From: Flavihumibacter soli
GTDB taxonomy: Bacteria > Bacteroidota > Bacteroidia > Sphingobacteriales > Sphingobacteriaceae
Direction of reading: 5' to 3'
Length of the DNA: 64,000 nt
Assembly: GCF_010692725.1 (NCBI RefSeq)
Contig: NZ_JAAFZB010000093.1
Coordinates: forward strand, 248,001 to 312,000
Both the position numbers and the translations under genes were made by a program. Each line of letters begins with the position of its first letter. Within the stretch, counting starts at the first letter, position 1. The notes below the pieces were generated by a model. The model worked only from the letters and a program-made list of their open reading frames with translations. It was not told the DNA's origin and did no database searches. Of the stretch, positions 36,347 through 45,744 are shown piece after piece.

Positions 36347-36904
36347 TTAGAATGTATATCCCAGACTCAAGCCTCCAAAATAGGGCATAAAAAAGCTGCT
36401 GTCAAATATAGGTGTTATGCCTGCGCGTAAGGAAAATCCATTGCTTACCGGTTGCAGGCGATATGCGAAACTCATGGTACCGATAAGGCTGCTGGTTCTT
36501 TCAGTGCTGCCGTCATCAAAGAAAAACGAACCGTTAGCCTTGGCAGCGATTACAGTAGCTCCTAAACCAACTTCAAAAAAGTGTTTTCCGGAATTGCCCA
36601 GCAGGTAGTTGAATGAAACCGGAATTGTTGTTGCGTTTTCTCCGTCGGAACCTATATAGCCGATTCCAACGCGCCCGCCAAATCCGTCTCTACGATTTCC
36701 GAAACGGGTGTCATAATTAGCTGTGAAGAGGAGGCCCTGGCCACCAGCTTCAACAAAAACATTTTGAGCCCTGGAGACAGTTACCGGAGGAACTTTTACC
36801 TCGGTAGCCGGCTGTACGGAAGACTTGGGCGATTCCTGGGCGTTGCAGTCTATGGAAATAAGTAAACAGATGAGCGCGGAAAAAAGAGAGTAGATTTTTT
36901 TCAT
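36347..36904 (-). CDS. outer-membrane beta-barrel protein, unknown role
   Basis: A 185-residue exported protein with a signal peptide (SALICLLISIDCNAQ) and, after a short linker, about eight amphipathic strands rich in Gly and aromatics: FVEAGGQGLLFTANYDTRF, GRVGIGYIGSDG, HFFEVGLGATVIAAK. It ends in FGGLSLGYTF, the usual outer-membrane insertion signal. Similar small 8-strand OmpA/OprG-like barrels with no known activity are common in Bacteroidota. It probably shares a transcript with the LpxR-like gene behind it. Confidence 0.75.
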   Translation of the reverse strand: MKKIYSLFSALICLLISIDCNAQESPKSSVQPATEVKVPPVTVSRAQNVFVEAGGQGLLFTANYDTRFGNRRDGFGGRVGIGYIGSDGENATTIPVSFNYLLGNSGKHFFEVGLGATVIAAKANGSFFFDDGSTERTSSLIGTMSFAYRLQPVSNGFSLRAGITPIFDSSFFMPYFGGLSLGYTF

Positions 36905-37005
36905 GTACGGTTAATAATATTTAAGGATGAAGATAGAAAATACTTAAAGATTAAAAAACGTTATTCATCAGTTATACTTAGTTCAGAGATGAGGTCATTA
37001 TGGTA

Positions 37006-37030
37006 TAAAAAAAGCGTCCGAAGACGCTTT
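37006..37030 (-). terminator. intrinsic terminator of lon
   Basis: Minus strand AAAGCGTC, TTCG tetraloop, GACGCTTT and a T-run, 12 bases after the lon stop. Confidence 0.92.
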
Positions 37031-37041
37031 ATAATTAATAA

Positions 37042-39519
37042 TTAACTAAGCACCGCGGGTGCCAGTTCTTTTACGGTCAGATCAATCGGATCTTTCACTT
37101 TTTCCTTGATCAGGGCAATGTCAACTACTTCCTTCATTTCGGTAACATAATGGAACCTAAGGTCGGTTATATAATCTTCTTTTATTTCAAGGATGTCTTT
37201 CTGATTGGACCTGCAAAGAATGATGTCCTTGATATTTGCACGTTTTGCCGCCAGTATCTTTTCCTTTATTCCACCGACAGGAAGTACTTTGCCCCGTAAG
37301 GTAATTTCCCCTGTCATAGCAAGGTTAGGCTTCACTTTACGTTGAGTAAAGGCTGAGGTTAAAGCTGTCAGCATGGTGATCCCTGCGGAAGGCCCGTCCT
37401 TGGGAGTAGCACCCGCCGGTACGTGAACGTGCACGTCCCATTGGTCAAACAAGCGATGGTCAATATCAAACTTACTCGCATGTGCACGCAGGTAAGCCAT
37501 TGCGATCGAAGCTGATTCCTTCATTACATCTCCCAGGTTACCGGTCAAAGATAATTTGCCCTTACCCGGACTTAAGCTTGCTTCTATAAAGAGTATGTCG
37601 CCACCTACCTGTGTCCAGGCCAGACCCGTCACTACCCCGGCAACATCATTGCCCTCATATAGGTCCTTATCGTAAATGGGCGCACCGAGTATAGTTTCCA
37701 CATCGGCCTTGCTGATCGCCGGATTGTATTCTTCCTCCATTGCGATTTTTGTAGCTATTCCGCGCACCAGCGAACCGACCTTTTTCTCTAAGCCCCTCAC
37801 ACCTGATTCTCTCGTATACTCATCGATCACTTTCTCGAATACAGAGGGTTTGATCGTTATATCTTTGGTTTTTAAGCCATGCTGTTCCCGCTGTTTTGGC
37901 AGCAAGTGCTGTTTGGCTATTTCAATTTTTTCTTCGATTGTGTAGCCATTCACCTCAATCACTTCCATACGGTCAAGCAGGGCAGGCTGTATGCTGCTTA
38001 GAGAGTTGGCCGTGGCAATAAACATCACGCTGGAGAGGTCATAATCGACCTCGATATAATGGTCATTGAATGCATAATTCTGCTCAGGGTCCAGTACTTC
38101 CAGGAGTGCCGAAGACGGATCGCCCCGGAAATCGTTCCCGACCTTATCGATCTCGTCCAGAACAAAAACAGGATTTGAAGCTCCAGATTTTTTGACCGAC
38201 TGGATGATCCGACCGGGCATTGCGCCGATATATGTTTTCCGGTGACCTCTTATTTCAGCTTCATCCCTGATCCCGCCCAGTGCCATCCGCACATACTTGC
38301 GTCCTAATGCCTTCGCGATAGATTTGCCAAGCGAGGTTTTACCAACCCCCGGAGGACCTACGAGACATAGTATCGGAGCCTTCATATTGTGTTTCAGCTT
38401 TAAGACAGCCAGGTATTCTATAATACGCTTTTTCACTTTGTCCAGACCGTAATGATCCTTATCCAGGATCCGCTGCGCCCGTTTCAGATCAAAATTATCT
38501 TTGGTAAAATCATTCCACGGAAGATCAAGCAATAATTCCAGGTAGTTTATCTGCACAGAATAATCGGCAGCGGCCGGATTCATGCGGGCCGCTTTATCAA
38601 CTTCCTTAATAAAATGCTCGCCAACTTCCTTAGCCCATTTCTTCTTTGCTGCACGGCTGCGAAGATTTTCAATCTCCAGATCCGGCGAATTACCGCCAAG
38701 CTCTTCCTGGATAGTTTTGAGCTGCTGATTTAAAAAATAATCACGTTGCTGTTTATCGAGATCGACACGCACTTTGCTCTGGATCTGGTTTTTCAGCTCC
38801 TGCATCTGCAATTCGATGGTCAGGTGTTCCATGACCATTTTCGCGCGTTCGCGAAGATTAGCAACTTCAAGCATCTGCTGCTTGGCCGGAACATCAGCAT
38901 TCATGTTCGATGAAATGAAGTTGATCAGGAACGACGGGCTATCAATATTTTTAATCGCAATGCCGGCTTCGCTTGGAATGTTGGGCGAAAGCTGAATAAT
39001 CTGCATGGCCATCTCTTTGATAGAGGCCATGATAGCCTTAAATTCTTTATCCGCTTTCGGGCGGATCTCCTCGAATTTCTGAATTGTTGCTTTTATATAT
39101 GGATCGCTCTGAACCTCTTCGTCCAAGCGAAAACGCTGTTTTCCCTGTATGATGACCGTGGTGTTACCATCCGGCATCTGCAGCATTTTAATGATCAGGG
39201 CAACTGTTCCGACCTGGTTAAGCTGGTCAAATGAAGGATCTTCAATACCTACGTCACGCTGGGAAACAACACCGATCATTCGGTCGCCACGGTAAGCGTC
39301 TTTTATTAACTTTATTGATTTATCGCGGCCAACGGTGATTGGAATAACCACACCGGGGAACAGCACTGTATTGCGTAAAGGCAGGATTGAAAGAATTTCA
39401 GGCGTTTCTTCATTGTTCATTTCCTCCTCGTCTTCCTGGGACATCAGAGGAAAGAATTCAGTATCTTCATTTATTAAGGGGAGTGCCCTGTTAAAATCAA
39501 AAGTGTCGTAATTACTCAT
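37042..39519 (-). CDS. lon: ATP-dependent Lon protease
   Basis: Degrades misfolded and regulatory proteins in the cytoplasm as a hexamer. The 825-residue protein has the N-terminal LON substrate domain ([20 protein letters not shown]), the coiled middle, the AAA module with Walker [10 protein letters not shown] and Walker [12 protein letters not shown], and the protease domain with Ser711 in DGPSAGITM and Lys754 in [13 protein letters not shown]. The 43-residue Ser-Lys spacing is that of the E. coli enzyme. A short acidic N-terminal extension (about 30 residues) precedes the LON domain. Single gene with a clear terminator. Confidence 0.97.
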   Translation of the reverse strand: MSNYDTFDFNRALPLINEDTEFFPLMSQEDEEEMNNEETPEILSILPLRNTVLFPGVVIPITVGRDKSIKLIKDAYRGDRMIGVVSQRDVGIEDPSFDQLNQVGTVALIIKMLQMPDGNTTVIIQGKQRFRLDEEVQSDPYIKATIQKFEEIRPKADKEFKAIMASIKEMAMQIIQLSPNIPSEAGIAIKNIDSPSFLINFISSNMNADVPAKQQMLEVANLRERAKMVMEHLTIELQMQELKNQIQSKVRVDLDKQQRDYFLNQQLKTIQEELGGNSPDLEIENLRSRAAKKKWAKEVGEHFIKEVDKAARMNPAAADYSVQINYLELLLDLPWNDFTKDNFDLKRAQRILDKDHYGLDKVKKRIIEYLAVLKLKHNMKAPILCLVGPPGVGKTSLGKSIAKALGRKYVRMALGGIRDEAEIRGHRKTYIGAMPGRIIQSVKKSGASNPVFVLDEIDKVGNDFRGDPSSALLEVLDPEQNYAFNDHYIEVDYDLSSVMFIATANSLSSIQPALLDRMEVIEVNGYTIEEKIEIAKQHLLPKQREQHGLKTKDITIKPSVFEKVIDEYTRESGVRGLEKKVGSLVRGIATKIAMEEEYNPAISKADVETILGAPIYDKDLYEGNDVAGVVTGLAWTQVGGDILFIEASLSPGKGKLSLTGNLGDVMKESASIAMAYLRAHASKFDIDHRLFDQWDVHVHVPAGATPKDGPSAGITMLTALTSAFTQRKVKPNLAMTGEITLRGKVLPVGGIKEKILAAKRANIKDIILCRSNQKDILEIKEDYITDLRFHYVTEMKEVVDIALIKEKVKDPIDLTVKELAPAVLS

Positions 39520-39647
39520 CTATTTTTTTAAAACGTCAAATTGACAGTGTATTTTCAGATCACCCGGTTGCCCGGGCGAGTAACAGGAGGTGCAAGCCCT
39601 GTGCCAATAAGTATTTGCGACAGCAAAGGCAGGAGTTCTTTTCTGAA

Positions 39648-40148
39648 TCAGGAACCTATTTTTACAGTCTGTATATCAGCGGTCCCGGATCTGAACACCA
39701 AAGAAGTCCGGTTCTTTCCGCTTCGGAAATTAACGATATTGGTCTGGTCGTTGAAGACTTCAAGTAAAGAGACCTGCTTTACGCGGGTTTCGTTCAGACC
39801 GCCGGGAATTTTAATTTCTAAGTATATGCTGATCATATCACGGTTAACCTCTAGCCCGACGTATTCATTTTTAAGCGCGTGGCCCTGAGCATCTTTAAGC
39901 GAAAATCTTGTGTCAAGATATTGGTAACATAATGTTGTGAAATTCTTATCGCTATTTCTTACCTGGCGATTAAACTTTTCAGATAAAGCCGTCTCGAGGT
40001 CATCTGTAAATATATTCATAATGACTTCGGCGGACTGCGTTTTCGAATTGTATTCAACCTGCGTCATAGATGTATAAAACTTATGGGCGGTCGAAACCAG
40101 GCTTAGCAGGATAAATACCGAAGACAGGACAAAAAATCGCTTTAACAT
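39648..40148 (-). CDS. DUF6702 family exported protein
   Basis: A 166-residue protein with an N-terminal signal or anchor (FFVLSSVFILLSLVSTAHK). The body HKFYTSMTQVEYNSKTQSAE, then VIMNIFTDDLE and the beta-rich end match the DUF6702 pattern, which in my recollection occurs next to M1 peptidases in Bacteroidota, as here. The ATG at 40148 was chosen since the residues before it do not add a better signal. Function unknown; the fold is probably an immunoglobulin-like beta sandwich. It lies 60 bases after the M1 peptidase gene in the same direction. Confidence 0.75.
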   Translation of the reverse strand: MLKRFFVLSSVFILLSLVSTAHKFYTSMTQVEYNSKTQSAEVIMNIFTDDLETALSEKFNRQVRNSDKNFTTLCYQYLDTRFSLKDAQGHALKNEYVGLEVNRDMISIYLEIKIPGGLNETRVKQVSLLEVFNDQTNIVNFRSGKNRTSLVFRSGTADIQTVKIGS

Positions 40149-40209
40149 ATACAAAGATAAGCTTATCTGACACATTAGTATGTCAGGAGTGTCAGAAGTG
40201 CCGATTATG

Positions 40210-42528
40210 TTAAAGGTTGCCGGATCTCTGAAGCTGCATCAGATTTGCTTCCTTCTTCTGCTGCTCCTGTTTGAAAAGCTGAAATTTTGAAGGAATTGTC
40301 TTTGCCGGAAAATAATTATTGCTTAAGTCAATATCAGCCGTTTCCTGGAAAGGATCCAGGGTGAACTGCTTTACCGGTTTCTTAGTAATGAATAGTTTCG
40401 ATACATTCTTATTGTTCTGTCTCCAGATCTCGGCAGGAATGCGCTGTATCTCTTTGGTACCATCTTCATATTCCATTTCGACGATGAGCGGCATGACCAG
40501 GCCGCCCACATTCTCAAAATCCAGGATGTAATAGTTTATGCCGGATTGCAGCGCATTCTTTTGCTTGGAATCCAGCGCATCGTAATATTTTTGATATTGT
40601 TTACGATCATGATCGGTGATCGCAAGGGCATCATATTTGGTGTAAAAATCTGCCAGTTCCGGGAAAGTTTCTATACGATATTTTGCAATAGAGGACTTAT
40701 TTCGCTGTTCTGATATGGACAAAGCCTCCTTGCTGCGTTTGCTTTTGAGTTCCGTTTTTTCAAGTTCCGGGTTTGACGAATCAATGGAATACCAGCTTAC
40801 CTTGTTCAGGGCAAGGTCAACCGGCTCGATGCCGTAGAACCAGCCGCGCCAGAACCAATCCAGATCGACAGCCGATGCGTCTTCCATTGTGCGGAAGAAA
40901 TCGGCAGGTTCGGGATGCTTAAATGCCCAGCGCTCTGCATATTGCTTGAAGGCAAAATCGAACAGTTCGCGGCCCATCACCGTTTCGCGAAGTATGTTCA
41001 GCGCCGTAGCCGGTTTGCCATAAGCGTTCGGACCCAACTGGATCACCGATTCTGAATTTGTCATGATGGCATCCAGCACTGATTTATCTGACGACATGTA
41101 CGGAACAATATCCCTCGGTTCACCTCGTCTAGAAGGATATTTTTCTTCCCATTCCTGTTCGGAAAGATACTGGCAGAAAGTATTCAAACCCTCATCCATC
41201 CAGGTCCACTGGCGTTCGTCTGAATTGATAATCATTGGGAAAAAGTTGTGACCAACTTCATGGATCACCACACCGATCAGGGCATATTTGGTCGAAGAGG
41301 AGTAGGTGCCATCGCTCTCCGGCCGCGGACCATTAAAGCAGATCATCGGGTACTCCATACCGCCAACCGGCCCGTTTATCGACCATGCTACAGGATACGG
41401 ATAGTTAACCGTATACCGTGAATAAACCTCCAGCGTGTGAGCAATGGCCTGGGTAGAGAAGTTTTCCCACAGGGGATTTCCTTCCTTCGGATACAGGGAC
41501 ATTGCCATCACATTTTTTTCACCCACCTTCACATTCATTGCATCCCAGATAAATTTCCGGGAGGATGCCCAGGCAAAATCCCGTACATTTTCGGCCTGGT
41601 AAACCCATGTTTTGGTAGACTTGGACCGGCTTTTTTCATTCGCCTCGGCCTCTTTCTGCGAGATAATGATGACCGGTTTGCTGGCAGACTTTGCCTTTTC
41701 AAGACGGTCGTTCCAGCTTTTCTTCATCACATCATCCGGGTTTTGAAGGGTGCCGGTAGCTGCTACCACATGGTCGGCTGGAACGGTGATGCTCACCCGG
41801 TAATCACCGAATTCAAGCGCAAACTCTCCAGCACCAAGAAATTGCTTGTTCTGCCAGCCCGCGGCGTCATTGTAAACGCACAGACGCGGAAAGAACTGGG
41901 CCATTTCGTACAGGTAATTCTTATCCTGTTCAAAGTATTCATAGCCGCTTCGGCCGCTATGCGTCTTCTGGTTATTAATGTTGAATGACCACTCAACTGT
42001 GAAGGCCAGCTGACCTTTGGCTTTTAAGGGCTCCGTAAGGTCGACCCGCATCATGGTTTTATTGATGGTATATTTCAGTGCTTTGCCTGAAGCATCCCTG
42101 ACAGCGGAAATTTTAAAACCACCATCAAACTCCTCCCTGTTAAAGTTTTCAAGCGCCTGGAAGTTCATCGTTTTTCCGATCGTCTTATTGGAAGCGGTCT
42201 CTGTCAGGTAGGAATCAGAACCCGGTTTAAAGATATTCTGGTCCAGTTGCAGCCATAGATAGGGAAGAACATCCGGGGAGTTATTAATATAGGTTATTTT
42301 CTCTGAGCCGCTAATGCTCTGATTATCATCGTTAAGGACGATCTTCATGTCGTAATTTACTTTTTGCTGCCAGTATTCATGACCGGGAGCCCCAGAGGCG
42401 GTACGGTAGTTGTTAGGGGTAGGGAGGGTCTCACCTAGCTGTTGAAACTGGTTCTGATTATAGCCATTCTGGCCGGAAACAATAAAAGGAAGGAGTACTG
42501 CGCTAAGAAAGAAGAAAATTCGTTTCAT
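40210..42528 (-). CDS. M1-family zinc metallopeptidase, exported
   Basis: A 772-residue periplasmic or outer-membrane-associated peptidase with a signal peptide (cut after FIVSG). The zinc site is HEVGH at 423-427 plus Glu446 (WMDEGLN), with the 18-residue gap of M1 enzymes. The exopeptidase loop, usually GAMEN, is GGMEYPMI, the form seen in Bacteroidota M1 peptidases related to leukotriene-A4 hydrolase and aminopeptidase N. N-terminal beta saddle, catalytic middle and C-terminal region are all present. It should remove N-terminal residues from peptides. Followed by the DUF6702 gene, which is often its neighbour. Confidence 0.9.
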   Translation of the reverse strand: MKRIFFFLSAVLLPFIVSGQNGYNQNQFQQLGETLPTPNNYRTASGAPGHEYWQQKVNYDMKIVLNDDNQSISGSEKITYINNSPDVLPYLWLQLDQNIFKPGSDSYLTETASNKTIGKTMNFQALENFNREEFDGGFKISAVRDASGKALKYTINKTMMRVDLTEPLKAKGQLAFTVEWSFNINNQKTHSGRSGYEYFEQDKNYLYEMAQFFPRLCVYNDAAGWQNKQFLGAGEFALEFGDYRVSITVPADHVVAATGTLQNPDDVMKKSWNDRLEKAKSASKPVIIISQKEAEANEKSRSKSTKTWVYQAENVRDFAWASSRKFIWDAMNVKVGEKNVMAMSLYPKEGNPLWENFSTQAIAHTLEVYSRYTVNYPYPVAWSINGPVGGMEYPMICFNGPRPESDGTYSSSTKYALIGVVIHEVGHNFFPMIINSDERQWTWMDEGLNTFCQYLSEQEWEEKYPSRRGEPRDIVPYMSSDKSVLDAIMTNSESVIQLGPNAYGKPATALNILRETVMGRELFDFAFKQYAERWAFKHPEPADFFRTMEDASAVDLDWFWRGWFYGIEPVDLALNKVSWYSIDSSNPELEKTELKSKRSKEALSISEQRNKSSIAKYRIETFPELADFYTKYDALAITDHDRKQYQKYYDALDSKQKNALQSGINYYILDFENVGGLVMPLIVEMEYEDGTKEIQRIPAEIWRQNNKNVSKLFITKKPVKQFTLDPFQETADIDLSNNYFPAKTIPSKFQLFKQEQQKKEANLMQLQRSGNL

Positions 42529-42628
42529 GTATAATTTTAAACGTTGTGGACGGCTAAAAGTAATACAATTAGAAATAATACTATCTTCACACCGTTAATA
42601 ATACGATATTAATTTTTGTCATTAATCT

Positions 42629-43243
42629 ATGAGATCGACCGCAGGTTTGTTATTTTTTATTCTTCTGAGTACCATCGCAATCGCCCAGAATTCCTATCAG
42701 AAAATGGGTCAGAAAGCACTTATTGACGGCGATTTCAAACTTGCTGTCACCCATCTTGAAAAGGCAATTGCCACTGATTCCAACAATGTGAATACCCTCT
42801 ATATGCTGGGCTACTCATACTATCATTCTTCCAATTATAAGAAGTCAGTCACCACCTTCAACCGTTTGATCTCATTGAAGCCATCTGAGAACAGCGCCTA
42901 TTATTACAGGGGCAAAGCCCGGAATTTTATGGCTACGGAAGATAAAACCCTATCGAACGTTGAGCGCGAAAAATTATTGCTGGCTGCCATTCGTGATTTC
43001 AGCAAGGCTATCGAGCTAAACCCGGGCGACGTAAAACTATACCAGAACCGGGCGATTGCCTACCGGGACTACGGCGTGCTGAAAGCGCAGAAGATCCCTA
43101 AGTTTTACGACAAGGCGAAAGCCACATCGGCCTTCAAGTCATGCATTAGCGATTTTCAGAAAGTTCTCGATTTCAGTCCCGGGCGTAAGGATATTACAAC
43201 CCAGCTGGAAGATGCAAGGATCTACCTGGATAATATAAAGTAA
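42629..43243 (+). CDS. exported TPR protein
   Basis: A 204-residue protein with a signal peptide (FFILLSTIAIAQ) and about five TPR motifs, for example DGDFKLAVTHLEKAIATDSN and NVNTLYMLGYSYYHSSNYKK. The last repeat carries AIELNPGDVKLYQNRAIAYR. Such proteins act as periplasmic protein-binding adaptors. It is divergent from the M1 peptidase gene with about 100 bases between, and ends with its own terminator, so it is a single-gene unit of unknown partner. Confidence 0.82.
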   Translation: MRSTAGLLFFILLSTIAIAQNSYQKMGQKALIDGDFKLAVTHLEKAIATDSNNVNTLYMLGYSYYHSSNYKKSVTTFNRLISLKPSENSAYYYRGKARNFMATEDKTLSNVEREKLLLAAIRDFSKAIELNPGDVKLYQNRAIAYRDYGVLKAQKIPKFYDKAKATSAFKSCISDFQKVLDFSPGRKDITTQLEDARIYLDNIK

Positions 43244-43263
43244 GGTAAACTACTTATCTTAAG

Positions 43264-43293
43264 AAAGACCATCCTGATAGATGGTCTTTTTTT
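43264..43293 (+). terminator. intrinsic terminator of the TPR gene
   Basis: AAAGACCATC, loop CTGATA, GATGGTCTTT and a run of T. Confidence 0.9.
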
Positions 43294-43340
43294 GTTGCAA
43301 ACCAGTAAACTTAGAGATGCTATTTATTTCACCCAGAGGA

Positions 43341-43450
43341 CGCAAAGATTAAGACGCAAAGGTCGCAAAGTTTAGTAACTGGCTTACTGATTTTAGACAA
43401 GGGTAGAGGGTTAGGCTTTGGGGGCTTCGCATGTCATATTTTGCTTTGCG
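43341..43450. repeat. intergenic CGCAAAG elements
   Basis: CGCAAAG occurs at 43341, 43355 and 43364 and once in reverse (CTTTGCG, 43444-43450), so the stretch between two convergent genes can fold on itself. The spacing (14 and 9 bases) resembles dispersed intergenic repeats I have seen in other Bacteroidota genomes. No coding sequence lies here. Confidence 0.55.
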
Positions 43451-43506
43451 TTCCCAAAAGCTTTTAAAATGCTACTGATAATTTGTTAGATGTAATTAAC
43501 AGGCAT

Positions 43507-44121
43507 CTACTTCGTCCCAAACGTATATACCAGCCCCCCTGTAAAACCAAACTGGTAGATGCTGGAATAGGAACTCACACCTGTGCCGGCACCACCTGTG
43601 CCAAAATAAAATGTTCCCCCGGCGGCCTGCACTGCAGATAATAACTGGGTCTGAATTTTAACACCTATGTTTGGGGCAGCCTGAATCTTGGTTCCCAGGC
43701 GAATGTTCCAGGCGAACTTAGTGAGATTGTTGTCATTCGATTTGTTATTAAACCAGCCAACCCCGGCGCCAAAGCCTGCATATGGCCTGATCTTATCATT
43801 ATTCACCGGGAAATAACCATTGCCGGATAACATCAGGTAATTAGCCCCCAGGTCAAAATCTTCCGGAAGATTTGCAATCCCATTAAAGCCGTCAAATTCT
43901 GTATCCTGATGTTGATAGAATAGCTCAATACCGGCCAGTTCATTTACCATAAATTCAAGATCGGCACCCCAGACGAGGCCCCCTCTAACTGTTCCGGAAC
44001 CATTTGAATAGTCGACATGATCATCGAAAACATAACCTGCAAAGGGGGTTAAGCTTATGTTCTGTGCCTGGGCTGATATCGTCAGTATGAATGCAAGCAG
44101 AAAAGTGAGTGTATTTTTCAT
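43507..44121 (-). CDS. outer-membrane beta-barrel protein
   Basis: A 204-residue exported barrel with signal peptide MKNTLTFLLAFILTISAQAQ and eight or so strands: PFAGYVFDDHVDYSNGSG, LEFMVNELAGIELFYQHQD, RPYAGFGAGVGWFN and the C-terminal QFGFTGGLVYTFGTK. RPYAGFGAG is frequent in OmpW/OmpA-like barrels. The methionine at 44121 is a better start than the one at 44130, since it begins the signal peptide. Function not recognised. It lies 30 bases after the DUF481-like gene and probably shares its transcript. Confidence 0.75.
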   Translation of the reverse strand: MKNTLTFLLAFILTISAQAQNISLTPFAGYVFDDHVDYSNGSGTVRGGLVWGADLEFMVNELAGIELFYQHQDTEFDGFNGIANLPEDFDLGANYLMLSGNGYFPVNNDKIRPYAGFGAGVGWFNNKSNDNNLTKFAWNIRLGTKIQAAPNIGVKIQTQLLSAVQAAGGTFYFGTGGAGTGVSSYSSIYQFGFTGGLVYTFGTK

Positions 44122-44151
44122 AGTCGTCATTTAAAGTTAATTCATCAAAAT

Positions 44152-45207
44152 TTATAATCCCCAGCCTACCGAAACCATAAAGACATAATCCGTTTCGTTG
44201 CCGCTAATGGCTGGCTGGTTGTCATAGTTCAGGGTGCCGCCCATCTTTATATACAAATTGAGCGGCAGATCATACCGGGTGTCCAGTGAAAGATCTGAAC
44301 GCCAGCGTCCCGATTCCGTAAAGCTGGGATAAACAAACAAACCGCTTGTCAGGCTAAAGTTTTTCCTGTCCAACAGGTTTGCTTCCAGGCCAAGGTATCC
44401 TTCCATACTGCTTCTGCTCGCGGCGTCGTTGGTAAACGATTCGTTATTATATGACAAACCTGCTCCAAGTGCTAAAATAGTTTTACTTGTATGAATGAGG
44501 TCCTTACCGGCACCCACTTTGGCCGTGGTCCTGAAATCAATGGCCTGTTCGGTATTGGAAAGAAAATTCAATGATGAATTGAAGAACCAGCCCTTTTTCA
44601 GAAAATATTTAAAAGACGGCCCCCATTCTGTGCGTTTGATTTGTTCTACATCATCCTGATCAGAACGAAGGTCGTCATAGAAAAAATTCAATTGCCACCT
44701 GTCGGCGAGGTATCCGACATCGCTTCGGACGGCAAATTGCCGCAGACTATTTGCTTTGGTAAGACTCATTCCCAGATCAATACTCGCGCTGGCCCGGCTC
44801 CAGAAATCTGACTTCACGCCGGTAAGACTCACTATTTCCTCAAAGCTTGTCTCAAGCTGTCCGCCTTCATCCGTCTCAATCCTGATCTTTGTGCCTTCCC
44901 CAGTGGACTGAAAGGAGCCGTTCACTTTTTTATCATCCCTTGTTGTGATCAGGAACCTGCTTTTAGAATATATCTCCTTTATTGCGTCCCATTTGATGCT
45001 GAAATCACTCTCGGAATAATCAGTTCCCATGATCAGTACCCCGCTCTCCAGCGACTTTATTGCCCCGACTATCGTATTCCCGTTTTTGAGAATAAGGGAA
45101 TCCTGCTGAGCCATAGCGACACCTGCGACCAGGTGACATACAAGCAGAAGAATCACTCTTTTAACTCCTGCAATCAGCCAGTTTCGACTAATTGAATTTC
45201 GATCCAT
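44152..45207 (-). CDS. DUF481-type outer-membrane protein
   Basis: A 351-residue protein with a long signal peptide ending VAMAQQ. Residues 34-130 (DSLILKNGNTIVGAIKSLES, then IKWDAIKEIYSKSRFLITT) are the beta-rich N-terminal region common in DUF481 proteins of Bacteroidota. The rest is a barrel domain of about 200 residues that begins SASIDLGMSLTKANSLRQF and ends in VSVGWGL. The E. coli relative YdiY also has no settled function. The promoter region upstream carries 11-bp tandem repeats, a possible site of regulation. Confidence 0.8.
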   Translation of the reverse strand: MDRNSISRNWLIAGVKRVILLLVCHLVAGVAMAQQDSLILKNGNTIVGAIKSLESGVLIMGTDYSESDFSIKWDAIKEIYSKSRFLITTRDDKKVNGSFQSTGEGTKIRIETDEGGQLETSFEEIVSLTGVKSDFWSRASASIDLGMSLTKANSLRQFAVRSDVGYLADRWQLNFFYDDLRSDQDDVEQIKRTEWGPSFKYFLKKGWFFNSSLNFLSNTEQAIDFRTTAKVGAGKDLIHTSKTILALGAGLSYNNESFTNDAASRSSMEGYLGLEANLLDRKNFSLTSGLFVYPSFTESGRWRSDLSLDTRYDLPLNLYIKMGGTLNYDNQPAISGNETDYVFMVSVGWGL

Positions 45208-45744
45208 GAGTGTTTGTTTTTAGGTAGTTCACGAAGTTAGAAAGATCATCGGGGCGGGTTATTACACAATACTATCAGGTTATTGCATGATGATTCCCTT
45301 AGTGAGGGAAATTCTGTGCAGCAGCCGGGTTGTTCTGGAGAGATGTCGGCTATCACCGGAGCTGTTCCCGGGCTTTGGGTATATACGAAGATTACTATGC
45401 ACTAACTGGATATTGACTATATCCGGATATCCTCATGATATAGTGAGCATATAGTGAGCATATAGTTAGCATATAGTTAACTCGGTTAGAAGGCTATAAA
45501 TTTTTGCTTGTTTTTCTTTCAAAAGGGTCGTCGGTGGGACAGTCATTTTGAGAATAGTGGAAAGATTGCCCGCCGCATAAATAAGCATTGTTGATACCGA
45601 TGATCAGTAATTGTGGGTAGCTTTTCTTTAATATTTTGGAGGCACAGGCCTTTAGGGATATATTTAGAAAATATTAGGGTGTAGATATTACTCCAATTTA
45701 TCCAGATGTCCCGCCATTTTTAGGCGTTTATATACTAATGGGAA
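45208..45744. other. long intergenic region between divergent genes
   Basis: This stretch of 537 bases holds an inverted repeat at 45294-45310 (TTCCCT, 5-base loop, AGGGAA), a 12-bp palindrome ATATCCGGATAT at 45419-45430 and the 11-bp tandem repeats described separately. No credible coding sequence was found on either strand. It separates the DUF481 gene from the accessory run on its right and may mark the left boundary of that run. Confidence 0.5.
45438..45481. repeat. four 11-bp tandem repeats
   Basis: Units ATATAGTGAGC, ATATAGTGAGC, ATATAGTTAGC and ATATAGTTAAC run without gap. The period is about one turn of B-DNA, so the same face is presented four times. They lie in the intergenic region between two divergent genes, with a palindrome ATATCCGGATAT just before them. 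Confidence 0.9.

Noticed and set aside
41437-41988. 183-residue plus-strand open frame inside the M1 peptidase gene
   Set aside because: Runs antisense to a well-conserved peptidase and has no recognisable motif; a shadow frame.
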